Source: Parietaria judaica | Taxonomy: Eukaryota > Streptophyta > Magnoliopsida > Rosales > Urticaceae | Direction of reading: 5' to 3' | NCBI GenBank assembly: GCA_954871525.1 | Contig: OX940871.1 | Location: 20,707,086-20,771,085, forward strand | Length of the DNA: 64,000 nucleotides | Shown here: one piece after another, positions 36,895 to 49,075 of the stretch | How positions within the stretch are numbered: the first letter of the stretch is position 1 | Layout of the letters: each line of letters starts with the position of its first letter | The notes under the pieces: generated by a model | What the model saw: the letters and a program-made list of their open reading frames with translations, nothing else | Databases searched by the model: none | What the model was told of the DNA's origin: nothing | Translations under genes and position numbers: made by a program

Positions 36895-37255
36895 ACCATT
36901 AATGTCTCTATTTTATTTTATTTTTGTGCAAATTCACCTAAAATTTTAAATATAACTCTTTTTAGTTAAATTTCCGATTAAATAAATAAATATTAAATAT
37001 AACCTTCCGCACGTAATTCTTAATTATGCCACTAATACCGATGCTTAACAAAGCTGATTGTTAAACTAAATCTCCATAAATTCAATTGTACAAGAAGTGA
37101 CTAGTCTCACTCTTCAAACTCGACTTAAGAGTTCTTTTCTTTAGAATTTTAAAAAATAATGTGTTTTTCTTAGTGTAATTTATATCTTAAACTTAAATAT
37201 ATTAATTGGACAAAAGCATGAATACGAACATTTAAATTGATTTTTGGGTTAATTA

Positions 37256-37369
37256 ACGAAATGTCCATTTTGTGCAAACTTATTAAAAAAAAAAACTACT
37301 ATATGGATAGTTTTTTACACACACAATGGGTAGTATGTTTAAAAATTTGACACAAAATAGATATTTCGT
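37256..37369. mobile_element. ACGAAATG-type short inverted-repeat element, copy 2
   Basis: It begins ACGAAATGTCCATTTTGTG and ends CACAAAATAGATATTTCGT. It has the same layout as copy 1 with more divergence inside. Confidence 0.65.
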
Positions 37370-38467
37370 ATAATTTTCTTTTATTGATTTTAAACCTTAT
37401 ATTGTTTTCAGGTATAATTTGTATAACTTGTCTCGCATTTTGAATTATGTAATTTATATCTTAAACAGAAATCGGAGATCTATAAAAGATGCCAGTAAAC
37501 CCTATATTTCAATTTCTATAATATATTTTTCCATTATCAATATAAGTTTTAAGTTTATTTATTTGAATATATATTAGAGATTAAATACGTCAAAAATGTT
37601 TTTTACTTTATTTTATTGTATTTTCGCAGTCTCAAATTTTCCTTGAGATCTATACATTCGAAGATACCTTAAAATATGAAAAATCATATGCTCAAACGAC
37701 ACAAAAGCGATGGGAAAAATAAATAAAAATAAGAACAAGTGTTTCTCATAGTTAAAATTCTAGTGTCTAAAAGATAGAGTTCGAAAATTAAATAGCTATA
37801 TTTTACAAAACCCCACTATGATTTAACCAAAACAAGAATTATGCGCTAACGCTGCGCCCGTACAAAGGGACGCTGCTAGTCGTTGGTAAAAAAAAATTAC
37901 TATTCATGTAGCATGCTTGTATTTCTTGGGATCTTTCCTCACTCTCGTTAATGTTTTTGTATCTCTACAGGGTTAAGAAAACTGAACATAACACCTATTA
38001 GTAGGGGTAGATGATTTCATTAATAATTTTGAATCATTTTCAGTCATAATCAACCCTATAATTCTTTTCTTTTTTTCCACTCCAATAATTATAAGGTATT
38101 ATCTTGAGTCTTGACTTTGTCATAAGTAGGTTTCTTTTCTGGGAAAGCAAAACCAACCCATTTCTTTCTCTTAAGTCCTAACTAAGCAGAAAAGGGTTGG
38201 ACTCATTCAGCTAGTATCTTACTTATTAGTCATTTTTTTCTTCTATAATTAGTATGAAATGCTTATACTTTCAAGTTTCAACGAATATAAAGAAGGTATT
38301 TAAAAGGAGAAAGATATCCAAAACTATTGGATAATATTACAATGTAAGAAAAATTGATACTATTAGTGGCAAGTATTATTGGCAGCATACGTAATTTATG
38401 TGTCTATTTGGAATTGAACTAAAATCTCTTATGGAGTCATATAACGCCCTTTTTGTGTCTATTTGAC

Positions 38468-38580
38468 ACGAAATGCCCATTTTGTGTCAAATGTTTTTAA
38501 AAAAACGCCCATTATGTGTATTTTTTTACTCTCACAAATGAGCATTCTTAAAAGGTTTTACACAAAATTGGACATTTCGT
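38468..38580. mobile_element. ACGAAATG-type short inverted-repeat element, copy 3
   Basis: It begins ACGAAATGCCCATTTTGTG and ends CACAAAATTGGACATTTCGT, the best-preserved pair of the three. A larger block containing it (38442-38607) lies between two exact copies of ATCTCTTATGGAGTCAT. Confidence 0.7.
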
Positions 38581-39164
38581 ACAATTTCTTCGATTTTTAT
38601 TAGAGTCATCTCTTATGGAGTCATGTTGTTTTCTTGGTCAAACATTATAATTTTATAAAGTAATGACAATATCTCAATGCTATTAAATCATATTGCTATA
38701 GGACTTTAAAATTTATTTTTACTTAAGCCTCTCATTTTGAGGCTGGTTCTAAAAATGTCAACCCTCCAAACGAATGCTTAGGTCGACATTATTTTTCACT
38801 TCCCTTGTAAATATCCATGGTTTCACACCCCTCTTTGTAAGTAAAAGATATAAGTAAATTCGCCCAACTTAAAAAACACAAAAACAAAAAAAAACAACGC
38901 TTAACCTAAATCAATACTAATTACATTACATTACAAATTGAATTAATTGAATGATAAACAACAAAGATATTAGAAATTACAGTGCTGATGAAAGCTATAA
39001 AAAATATATATTTTAAAAGGAAATAATTACGCCTCATATTTGCACCAATTCTATTTATGTTTTAATATTTCTCATTACTCATACAAGTAAATGACTCGTG
39101 TTGAATACTTCATAAATGACTTAACACTAATGAAGACACAGAAGACTAAATCAACAAAAAAAAA

Positions 39165-39645
39165 ATGCAAAATTTAAGACTTTTGCTATTTATTTAAAGC
39201 AATAAAAAATTTGGAATATATCATGCTATTCAGAAAACTATAAGTACCTTTTCCGCAACTACCCCAATAAAAATTATAATTTTGCGAAACAAAGAACGAA
39301 CTCAAAGGCCTAGAGTAAATAATATAATGTATAGGAAAATAGATCGGGCTGGCCCAATATATAATTATTAATTAATGGCCCAATATATAATTAAACGAAT
39401 AATTTGATCCCACATCGACCAAATAGCAAAGTTTTAGACAATATATAATTAAAATGTGTAATTTCTCAGATTGTCAATGGTTGATGGAGCGGGCGACTCA
39501 CTCGCGAACGAGCGTGCGACTCAGATTTCTCCTGACCCTTGGCGTTTTCCCAGCAGCACTCAAAACGACGACGTTCTACACAAAACGGCACTTAACCAAT
39601 AACATTCTAAACGGCAAAGCTCTATACAAAACGACATTGGTTGAG
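39165..39645. repeat. Left copy of a duplicated segment flanking the PORR gene
   Basis: Two blocks match the region after the PORR gene: 39165-39300 with 43775-43895 (both contain ATAATTTTGCG...ACAAA), and 39603-39640 with 43935-43972 (both contain AACG.CAAAG....TATACA.AACGACATTG). Divergence is substantial, so the duplication is old. Confidence 0.65.
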
Positions 39646-40065
39646 AAAAAATATAAAACGAAAATGACATCTCTTATAATAAATCAATAAACAGATAAAG
39701 AAAGCGTTACAAATAAATAAATAAATAAATAAATAAAGGGGTAATGACGGCGAAAATACTCAAGGTTTGGACAAAGAACTCACGTTCTCGTAACGATGTT
39801 AACTCTGGCAACATGGACAAATGCGGCGGGTTGCAGACATAGCAATTTTTTACCAAGTGTACGAGCCCACATCAGTCTCGTTTACGACAAAAAAGCAAAT
39901 TAAACTCCTAATTAGGTGTCGTTGGCTCGTACACGTGGCAAAAAATTGTTATGTCAGCAACCCACGTGCCGAGTGTTAACAAGAAAGTTAATTGCGTTAC
40001 GAAAATGGAGTAATCAACGTCTTTAAGTATTTTTATTACCACTTTTCGACTTTAGATACACGAGT

Positions 40066-41820
40066 CAGTGGCGAAGCCAGCTTTTTCAACCGAGGGGGGC
40101 ACTATTTTATATATAAAAAAAATCTTAAAAAAATTATGCAAACTTAAATAACTTAAAAAATAATATTAATAACTCAAAATCTCAATGTCACGTGATATAA
40201 ATTTTTACTAATCAAAAGAAGTAAAAAAAAACTTAATCGTAAATAATCTTAAAAAGAATACCTAAAACAATCGTAACTAATCTTAAAAAGAAAAAACGTA
40301 AATACTTATTGCAGAAGTTGACGCCTAGATTTCATATTTTGAAAGTACTGTAGAATCTTCTCGTTGTCAATACAATCAAAAATCTCTCGCTCGATGTACA
40401 CGATCATACTATCATTCATCCATTGATCTCCCATTCGATTTCTTAACTGAGTCTTGATAATATTCATAGCAGAAAAAACTCTCTCAACAGTTGCAGTAGC
40501 CACAGGTAAGATCAGTGCTAAAGTAATCAGACGATAAACAAGTGTATACAAACCATTTCTTTTTGTCTCTACCATTTTTTGAGAAAGAGCACCAATACCT
40601 TTCAAACTTTTCATATCTTCTGATGAACGCATATCAATAATGTAATTCTGAAGTTCGGACTCAAGAGCAACAAGGTCTACTGCAGAAAAATCTTTAGGAT
40701 AATACCCAGCAAGTTTGATCAACTTTTGCTTGTCGAAAGAAACAAATAAATCATCTGGACACAAACATGCTATGCATAGAAGGAGATCAGTGTTAACCTC
40801 GTCAAATCGACCGTCTAATTCCTGACGCTGCATATCTATCACAGAAGTGAAAATCTCCACACGGTAATGATGCAAATTAGTGTCTACCAGAAATTACTCA
40901 AATATATTAGAGCCGCTCCAATAAATCTATATAAGAGAAGATGAAAATTATTGAAGGATATTTATACTCCATAAAGAAACTAACAGAGATTTAAAAAATC
41001 ACAATTTCATTCTATAAGCTCTACGTTTTTAAAAGAATACAAATGCAGTAAAAAAACTCAAATAAAACCATACTTAAAATCAAATAAAAACATAATTAAG
41101 GGAGTCGGAATTGCACATAGTTCATCAAGGGAGAGAAGCACTCTGACTTTGATTTTTAAAGTATGCTCGTCCTTTTATAGAGACAGGCTATATATATATA
41201 TATTTCTTAATAATATATTAATCATCAATCATCATACACAACTACACAGGATCGGTCAATCATCATGAACAAGCTTCAAGCTTAGACATATAGATATGGT
41301 GCAAGTAAAGTTCAGAAATTAGAATTTCTCAAACCCTCATCATCAAACGAGATTCAAAAAAGGAAAACCAAGAACCCCAAAATTCGATTCTCCCTACACT
41401 AAAACGTGAGAAATCAATTTCTAACTTTGCAAAAAATACCTATTTTCTCAGAGACGCCGAAGCTCCTTCTCCGACGTAGACCCGCAATAGCCTCGATAGA
41501 AATTGAGCGTGAGGTCTCCAGAATATCCACTTTGAGCGAATCTGATTGTTAAAATCGCGATGGGTTCGGTTCGGTTCGGTTCGGGAGACAATCGTGAGAG
41601 AGAGGGATCGATGGATTTCAAGAGAAAAAAGGAAGAGAGGAATCGATGGATTTGGAGAGAAAAAAAGGGAAGAGAGGGATCGAAGAGCAGATATGATAAT
41701 TATATCTTTAATATAAATATAAAAAAATTATATATATTATAATAGTAATAAAAAAAATAAAAAAATAAATATTCAAGGTGGGCCCGTGTCCCTCCTGGGC
41801 CACATATCCCTTCGCCCCTT
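40066..41820 (-). mobile_element. hAT transposon deletion derivative (ZMYM/TTF-type)
   Basis: The left end is CAGTGGCGAAGCCAGC and the right end, on minus, reads AAGGGGCGAAGGGA, an imperfect terminal pair. It is flanked by ACACGAGT at 40058-40065 and 41821-41828, a perfect 8-bp duplication as expected for hAT. It retains only the last exon of a transposase gene, in a 1.75-kb body where a full element would be several kb. Confidence 0.88.
40306..40890 (-). pseudogene. hAT transposase C-terminal fragment (TTF-type zinc finger / HAT dimerisation family)
   Basis: Open on minus from an acceptor-like GGTAG at 40891 to a stop at 40306, about 194 codons. It begins DTNLHHYRVEIF, passes FDEVNTDLLLCIACL, and ends in the dimerisation domain (LPVATATVERVFSAMNIIK, then LRNRMGDQWMNDSMIVYIE). 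Plant proteins of this type are usually 700-800 residues with an N-terminal TTF zinc finger and a DDE core, both absent here. The start of the frame is not an ATG (TTG at 40875) and a stop lies just upstream, consistent with a lone final exon. Confidence 0.88.
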
Positions 41821-41828
41821 ACACGAGT

Positions 41829-42056
41829 TGTTTTTTTACCAAAATTTTGATAATTTTACTGCCATTATTCCATAAACATAAACAAAAACAAATAGCCCAT
41901 GAATAAATAGTACAGAGTATCATCTTGAATTGAAATGTATAGGATTTAGTGATGGCATTATATTTTTTATTTATTAGCGGCAATAATATTAAACCTCTGA
42001 TAATGAAGAATTAATTAACTGAAGAAAAAAAATCGAGCATACATTCGAAGTTTCGA

Positions 42057-42097
<41 letters not shown>

Positions 42098-42430
42098 TTG
42101 TTTCAGCGAAGAGAAAGAGCATCGATCGATCCACCACGACAGGGACAAGCTCTCATCGAGCAAGAACCAGACGAAGATGTCGTTCTCCTCCTCCAACAAG
42201 GTCAGGGCTCCGCACGGCCAATAATTTGTTCTTCTTTGATTGATACTAAGAAGCTGTAACAATGGTTCGTTCTCTCTCTCTCTGTGATTATGTTTCTGGG
42301 CATCAACGGTGGTTTGAGCTTTAGCTGAGTAGGGAACAATCCGTTTCTGGGTTCCTCTTAACTCAGTTGAAGGTGAAAGCTTTGCTTTTTTGAATTGATC
42401 ACCATATGTTCGACGAAATTCTTCAATACG
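41829..42430 (+). other. PORR 5' region with CT microsatellite and short upstream frames
   Basis: 41871-41998 is the second part of the left duplicated segment (partner 44340-44490). A (CT)n tract fills about 42059-42096. ATG 42178 opens a short frame of 16 codons (MSFSSSNK...) and ATG 42405 opens one that overlaps the PORR start in another frame. Both are possible upstream reading frames if included in the leader. A donor-like AAG/GTCAGG within the first could mark a leader intron. Confidence 0.5.
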
Positions 42431-43579
42431 ATGCTCAGAAGGCCTTCCCTCGTTCGCCCAATCCTCGCCGTTAAACCTCACATGTGGGTCCCGGTGAAGC
42501 ACAAATCCGGCGGAGGAAGCCGGCCAAAGAAGAAGATCTACCACCGAGTCCACGAACTGGACAAAGCCATGGACCTGCGTAAGAAACCGGCTCTGATCCT
42601 CGAGCTCAAGGGTATAATCGAATCGCAGAAGACTCAGTCTCTGCGCCTAAGGGACCTCGAGAAAGAAGTTGGCCTTGTCCGGAAGTGGAATTTAATGGCT
42701 GCCATCGAGAAGTATCCATCGATATTCCACGTCGGAGGTGGCGGAAGAGAACCGCCGTTTGTTGCTCTCACTGGGAATGCCGAGAAAATCGCCAATGAAG
42801 AAGCCATAGTTAGAGAGTCAATGGAGCCAGTTTTAGTCAACAATTTGAAGAAGCTTTTGATGTTATCTGTTGACTCACAAATACCCCTCGAGACGGTCAA
42901 GTTCGTCGAGTCGGAACTCGGTTTACCGAAGGATTTCGAGACATCTTTGATCCCGAAATATCCGGAATTCTTCTCGATCAAAAACACGAACGGAAAAGTT
43001 CACGTTCATTTAGAAAACTGGGATTCCTCATTGGCAATCACATCCCGAGAACAGAGGCTCGCGAGTGAAGGAATTCCTGTATTTTCCGGGAATCCAAACG
43101 GTGTCCGGATATCGAAAGACGGAAATTTCCCAGGGCCACACTCATTCAAGATAAAATTCCCGGCGGGGTTTCGTCCAAACGCGAGTTTCCTCAGGGAATT
43201 CGAGAAGTGGCAAAAGATGGAATTCCCTTCGCCATACCTGAATGCTCGGAGATTTGACATTGCTGATCCGAAAGCTAGGAAGCGAGTGGTCGGAGTGCTT
43301 CACGAGCTCTTGAGCTTGACAATGGAGAAGAGGTTGACTTCGGGCCAACTCGAGGCCTTCCATTCGGAGTTCTTCTTGCCCTCGAAGCTGGTCCTCTGCT
43401 TGATCCGACACCACGGCGTGTTTTACATCACAAACAAAGGAGCAAGAAGCACCGTGTTTCTCAAAGATGCATACGACGGATCAATCTTGAGAGAGAAATC
43501 TTCAATTTTGACGTTCCAAGATAAATTTGTAGCACTTTGTGGCCGATCAGAAATCAATTTACCAAAAAGGTTGTGCTAA
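42431..43579 (+). CDS. PORR-domain organelle RNA-binding protein (WTF9/RPD1 family)
   Basis: An intronless gene of 382 codons. I start at ATG 42431 (MLRRPSLVRP) because the in-frame codon at 42395 is TTG. The first 35 residues are rich in Arg and Lys with few acids, as in a mitochondrial presequence. The PORR domain then runs from about residue 36 (KKKIYHRVHELDKAMDLRKK) to about 365, through RDLEKEVGLVRKWNLM, EKYPSIFHV, LVNNLKKLLMLSVD, LIPKYPEFFS, WDSSLAITSRE, FPSPYLNAR, EKRLTSGQLEAFHSEF and HHGVFYITNKGA. PORR proteins bind RNA and promote splicing of group II introns in mitochondria or chloroplasts. Older annotations call them ubiquitin carboxyl-terminal hydrolase-like. Which intron this one serves cannot be read from sequence. 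Length and lack of introns are normal for the family, and the frame is intact. Confidence 0.92.
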   Translation: MLRRPSLVRPILAVKPHMWVPVKHKSGGGSRPKKKIYHRVHELDKAMDLRKKPALILELKGIIESQKTQSLRLRDLEKEVGLVRKWNLMAAIEKYPSIFHVGGGGREPPFVALTGNAEKIANEEAIVRESMEPVLVNNLKKLLMLSVDSQIPLETVKFVESELGLPKDFETSLIPKYPEFFSIKNTNGKVHVHLENWDSSLAITSREQRLASEGIPVFSGNPNGVRISKDGNFPGPHSFKIKFPAGFRPNASFLREFEKWQKMEFPSPYLNARRFDIADPKARKRVVGVLHELLSLTMEKRLTSGQLEAFHSEFFLPSKLVLCLIRHHGVFYITNKGARSTVFLKDAYDGSILREKSSILTFQDKFVALCGRSEINLPKRLC

Positions 43580-45130
43580 AAACTCAAATTTTGTTTTTAT
43601 ATATTCTTAAAACTCGACCCGGTCCAGGTTCGGGAAAAAGCCCGGTTTTCTAATTCTCTTACTGAGGTTAGTAGGATCATGAGAATAAACGTAGCAAATG
43701 ATTAACACCTCAATATACAATGTATAAATATTCAATTTTGTAAAATTTAGAAGAGTCAATTATTCCTCAATTTTATAAAGATTAACGCAATAAGAATATT
43801 TGAAATAAATCGTGGTATTCTGAAGCACTTAAGTACTTTTATTGCAGCTATCACTAAAAATCTATAATTTTGCGTGACAAACAATAGCAACCAATATTCC
43901 CTAATTAAATAATACCTATGGCATTTTCCCGACAACATCCTAAACGACAAAGTTTTATACAGAACGACATTGTCTCATTAAAATTAGATTAGACTAACAT
44001 TTACGTAAATGTTGATGTCGACAATGCAAATTGCAATGCTATCGAGTAGATGAACTGGCAATTCGAGAAAGAAAGTGAAAAGGAAAATAAGAATCTATAT
44101 TGTTAATGTTTAAGAATTCGTGTTTACATTATTACATACTACTCGTGTGTTTGATCGTTCGAGTTTATTTGTTTGATTTGCGTTGACGTCATCACTGATG
44201 AAAAGAGTAAAAAAACCTTACGGACAAATGGATGAGGTCTTATGATTCTCCAAAAAAAATGAACTTGGATATTCTTACCATTTTTTAGATTTGTTCAATG
44301 CCGCCCTATTTTCAAATAACTTGGGTGTTTTTTCCCGTGATAACCTTATTAAATATATATAAAAACAATAGCAGCTGAATAAATAGAGCATCATCCCGAA
44401 AAATGTCAAGAGAAAAATAAAGAATTTAGTAATAAAATTATAGTTTTTTTTTTTTTTTTTATCTTAACGGCAGTAGTATTAAATCTTTTTAAATTGAGTT
44501 ATTCACAATTAAAGTCCTCAAAGTTTGGTCGATTGGAGCGGTTTAACCCCAATGTCTGAAAATAGAGACAATAGTCCCTTATGTTTTAATTTTTTTTTTA
44601 TATAAAAAAAATAGGGGTGAAACTTAATGAACTGCATGTAAAACATATCTATGTAAGATGTTAGATCTCATTTATGAAATTGTTGATGTTAACTTTCTTT
44701 TCTATGGAGAATGTTGATGTACATTATATATACATAAAAGGAATTATTCTTGGTAAAAATAAAAATAAAAATAAAAAGGCTTGATATTAGAGATTCAAGA
44801 CCTAATTTTTCATCATTTTCTTAAAAATATTAATAATAATAGCAAAGGCAGAAGCTTGCCTTTTTTAGTTTTTTTGGTAGGTAATAAAGAGCAACAACTC
44901 ACATACTATTTAATATTTATATATATAATAAAATAAAATAAACAACGTTGACAAACTCTTCAATGATATATATAATATATATTTATATGGTAGTTGATTA
45001 GTTGCAAGTCCATGCTGCTTACATAAAATATTAAAGAAACCCAAACCCTATATATATTCTTCACACTGTACTTAAATATATCATTCGTTGTATTGCTTTG
45101 TAATAATAAAACCTCAAACCCTAGCTAGAA
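43580..45130. other. Intergenic region with the right duplicated copy and the S8H promoter
   Basis: 43775-43972 and 44340-44490 repeat sequence found upstream of the PORR gene. A (T)n tract lies near 44444. The S8H promoter follows. A TATA element (CCTATATATATTC) at about 45047-45059 sits some 75 bases before the ATG. No gene is seen. Confidence 0.6.
43775..44490. repeat. Right copy of the duplicated segment flanking the PORR gene
   Basis: It matches 39165-39645 in its left half and 41871-41998 in its right half (shared words GAATAAATAG, GGATTTAGT-type and AATATTAAA). The middle parts do not align by eye. The hAT insertion at 40066-41820 lies in the other copy only. Confidence 0.6.
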
Positions 45131-47511
45131 ATGGCGGAGATATTCAACAATGGGACCGCTCTGTTCGACTTTGTAGTCCGTGACGGCTACGGCGTGAAGG
45201 GCCTGGTGGACCTCGGTGTTCCGCACGTGCCGGAGCGCTACGTTCAACCGCAAGAGGAGCGCATCAAGAAGTCCTCGGCTGCAACGCTTGCCGACCGTCC
45301 GATCGACCTCTCCAAGCTGGACGGTCCCGATCACGCCTCGGTGGCAGGGGAGATTGTTTCTGCAGCCGAGAATCTAGGGTTTTTCCAGGTGGTGAACCAC
45401 GGCGTGCCCTTGGAGGTCCTTGAGGAGCTGAAAAGCGCTGCGTTTGGGTTCTTCGGGCAGTCAGCGGAGAAGAAGGCGATGTACCGGAAAGGCGAGAGTC
45501 CGAGCCCGAACGTGAAGTACGGGACAAGCTTTGTGCCGGAGAAAGAGAAGGCTTTGGAGTGGAAGGACTATATCAGCATGGTTTACACCAATGATGAAGA
45601 TGCTCTCGCTCACTGGCCTCACCCTTGCAAGTACGTTCAATATTGTATATATATGTGACATATTAAATTAATTAGTTATGAATTGAAATATACCGCAAAT
45701 ATTTTAGTATAAATTGTCAAGATACTAGTCAGTACTGAGTAGTTATTAACATATTCAGATATATGTCATGATCAAAGTTTGAATATATTTGTTACATTAT
45801 TAAATAAGTTATTTTAGTGAAAATGAAGGCTTAGCATCTTACACATATATATACATCGACAATTTATTACTCAAAACCATTAAATGACATTTAACTTAAG
45901 TATACTTCAAATATATTATTATTAAACTCTAATGGATATGATTAAATAGGGGATAAATACGACACTAATACAAGGACCTTTTTAGACTTAATTAAACATA
46001 ATTATAAATAAACCGTACCTATAAGAAACGATGACAACTTTGACGTCAATAGGTTACCAATCCTAATGGTTTTTACTTTGTTTTTAACTTATATTTATTT
46101 TTGTAATCTATTGTCCTATATTTCATCGCCATCTCGGTTCACATATTTCCCGCCCCACTGTCGCGCCATGGCGCAAATTGCGCCTAAAAGTATGCATATA
46201 TCGACGAGATTGTTCTCAATTGTCACTATACAGTTATCGTATTCGCTCACAGATTTTCGCCGCCTTCCGTAGAAATCCTACGACATGTGGTAGATATAGC
46301 GCCGACATGGGCTTTTCAGGAAAATGACGCTCTTAATTTTCACTTTTTTTTTTTTTTTTTCATTTACGGCCTAAACTTATAGCGACGATATTTATAGCTA
46401 TCTAAAAGCTATAGAATTAGAATTACATCAGAGTAATGTATTTACAAATGGTACTGCAATAAATCTAATATGTATATATATATATAATATACTCTTATCA
46501 CAATTTATAAATTTAGGGAAGTGGCACTGGAGTACCTGAAGGCATCAATGGGCATGGTGCGAAAGTTGCTTAGGGTTCTGATCGGCAACTTGAAGGCCAC
46601 GGTGGAGGAATCCGAACTGGACGCCCTGCTCGGCCTGAAAATGGTGAACATGAACTTGTATCCGGCGTGCCCCGACCCCGACCTCACTGTGGGTGTGGGC
46701 CGCCACTCTGACATGGGCACGCTCACCATCTTGTTGCAAGACGGCATTGGCGGTCTCTACGTCAAACTCGAACGACAAGACACCGATGGACCAGCCTGGT
46801 TGGAGATTCCTCCAGTTCCGGGCGCTTTGGTCATCAATGTCGGCGACACTCTTCAGGTAAAATGGTCATTTAATTAGTCAATACATATATAACACCAAGA
46901 CGGTATGAGTATAATCGACTTAGTATATAGTAGAATCTCGTAAAATTAATTCTTCATAATTTATAATTTACATCGGTCCCAACAAAGATAAACGTGTAGA
47001 AATCAATAAATCAATAACCTCGATAACAATAGTTTTTTATATATATCCCGACACTAATTTATCAAAATTATATATGTAAAAAAATAATAATTAATTGTTC
47101 ATCTTTAATTACGTAAAAGTTTATTTTATGTGTACGCTTTTTCTTAATTTAAATTTCAGATATAATTTTTTTGTGTGTATTATACTATTATTATTCTGTT
47201 GATGTCAACTTTCATGGCATTCGGTCAATAGTTAATTCGGATTTTCTTTCCGGTTGTCTTAGATTTTGAGCAACGGGAAATACAGAAGCGCCGAGCACAG
47301 AGTGCGCACGACGAGCACCCAATCAAGAGTGTCGGTACCGATATTCACCATCCCAAAGCCGACGGAGAAGATCGGCCCATTGCCCGAGATCGTCAAGAAA
47401 GACGGTGTGGCTCACTACAAAGAGGTCGTGTTCGGCGATTACATGGCCAACTTCTTTAGCAACGCGCATGATGGAAAGAAATCTCTTGATTTCGCCAAGG
47501 CCCAGCAATAA
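45131..47511 (+). CDS. S8H: 2-oxoglutarate/Fe(II) dioxygenase, scopoletin 8-hydroxylase type
   Basis: Three exons: 45131-45630, 46517-46856 and 47263-47511, giving 362 residues with consistent phases (AA/G, then phase 0). The N-terminal DIOX_N region holds GFFQVVNHGVPLEVLEELK. The core has LTVGVGRHSDMG (His230, Asp232) and AEHR (His292) as the iron triad, and RVS (Arg302, Ser304) to bind 2-oxoglutarate. The ending HDGKKSLDFAKAQQ and the segments YGTSFVPEKEKALEWKDYIS and ILSNGKYRSAEHRVRTT match Arabidopsis scopoletin 8-hydroxylase more closely than feruloyl-CoA 6'-hydroxylase as I recall them. S8H converts scopoletin to fraxetin, a catechol coumarin secreted by roots that mobilises iron. The enzyme is soluble. 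F6'H-type activity is the main alternative and a tree or assay would settle it. No iron-deficiency element was identified by eye. No other coumarin-pathway gene is in the window. Confidence 0.88.
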
Positions 47512-47515
47512 GATC

Positions 47516-47553
<38 letters not shown>

Positions 47554-49075
47554 TAATTGCTGCTGTTTTATTTGATCGCATTTTGCTTTGGGAACTTTTA
47601 TTGTTGATAATAAACGACTGTCGCTTCGTTTAAACGACAATTTGGAACAATACTATTGTGTTGCGCTACAAGACTTAAATATGTATTGTGTGTTGAAGCA
47701 AACTTTCGTTTAAGTAATTTATTTAAATTTTGTTTAGTGCCATTAGTTTTTAATTTTTATTTCAGTGCACTTTATGATCGAATTTCCATTAATTTGGTGA
47801 ACACTGTGCCTTAAACTTTCAATTTATGGCAATTTAACCCGTAAATTTCTCATTGCTTGATTTTTCTAAGGTGAACATTTTCTACATAAAATTTCAAATA
47901 ACAGAAAGAACCAAATCATATTTTGAGCATGCAAAACTACACCTATGAATAAACTTTGAAAGTGGTTATTGCCATTGGTATTACCAAAAGGCGTCGTTTA
48001 CTTGTTTGAGCAAACGACATAAGAGCAAAAGCATGCCCGAGGGGCCTAATACACGAGTTGTCAACACCCCAACCATGAAATACCTTTGTATCCAAACTCT
48101 TTCTCGGGGATGAAACCGGCGGCACCGGAGGCGGAACCAATATTTTAACACTCTTCTTTTTCTTTCCCGATTCTAGAAAAAACGGGGCAAGAATAAAAAA
48201 AAAAAAACATGTTCTATCCCCATTTAGAAATTTCTCAATTTATTTGGAAACTAGGAACTAGGATGTGAATTTAGAGGGACTATGATCCCAATTTTTATTA
48301 CATATTCAAATAGGGATAAGAGTCGGGACAAAATCTGAGACAAAATAATTCAAAGCCTCATTCTATTCTTGAAGAATAAAAATTTATAATTAATTGGAAT
48401 ACTATAATTTGTTAATATAAAATAAAACAAATTTACCGCAGTATTTTTTTTGCTCATATTATACTAAAAAGAGCTCGTTGAGGTGCGAATCGCCATAGAA
48501 GGAGAAGAATGGAGAGGCGCAAATCACCATCTGAGAGAAGCGTAAATCATCATCAAAGTTGAATAGAAAGAAAGTGAGAGTCATGAGACTAAGAAACGAA
48601 AGAAGAGAATGAGAAGAAAGTTAAAATATAGTAACACTTTGATAATATCAAAAATATAAATATATAAATATATAAAAATCAAAATTCAATAGAAATAGAA
48701 ATTTCTGAGCTCAGCGATTTAAAAATTAAAACTACTTAGTTTAGTAACACTTAACTTAGTTAAAAAGGAATAAATTTTCAAAATTTATTGTAAAATACAA
48801 CTTGGGTATATCTAGTCCACATTAAAACCCAACTTAAGAATATATGCTACGAATGGATGAATTTCTCAAATCTGCAATGATACAACTTGAGTATATATGT
48901 TCCGTAATAAAACCCAACTTAAGATTATATGCCCAGAAAAGAAAAAAAAAACACTTTAATTTATATCGACCTATTTTTAAACAACTTAGTTATACATGTC
49001 GTAACGCCGTATGTCTAAGAATTTTGTTAGTCATCTTGATTTAAGTTTGTTTTGTAAGTTCTATCATGTTACTAG
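47512..49075. other. Intergenic region
   Basis: An (AT)n tract follows the S8H stop (47519-47548). Near 47990-48145 a GC-richer stretch has open minus-strand frames with Pro/Ser-rich or Gly-rich translations that I cannot identify. A and T runs and GGGAC words at 48150-48370 look like a worn MITE. No gene is supported. Confidence 0.5.

Larger units (their letters stand above)
34029..40065. other. Gene-free AT-rich region
   Basis: I find no supported gene. It holds an (AT)n tract near 36200, three related short inverted-repeat elements (36813-36894, 37256-37369, 38468-38580) and, from about 39165, the left copy of a duplicated segment that recurs downstream of the PORR gene. Confidence 0.55.

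Noticed and set aside
42011..42553. 180-codon minus-strand frame over the PORR 5' end
   Set aside because: It is antisense to the PORR start, includes an Arg-Glu run encoded by the CT microsatellite, and matches no family.
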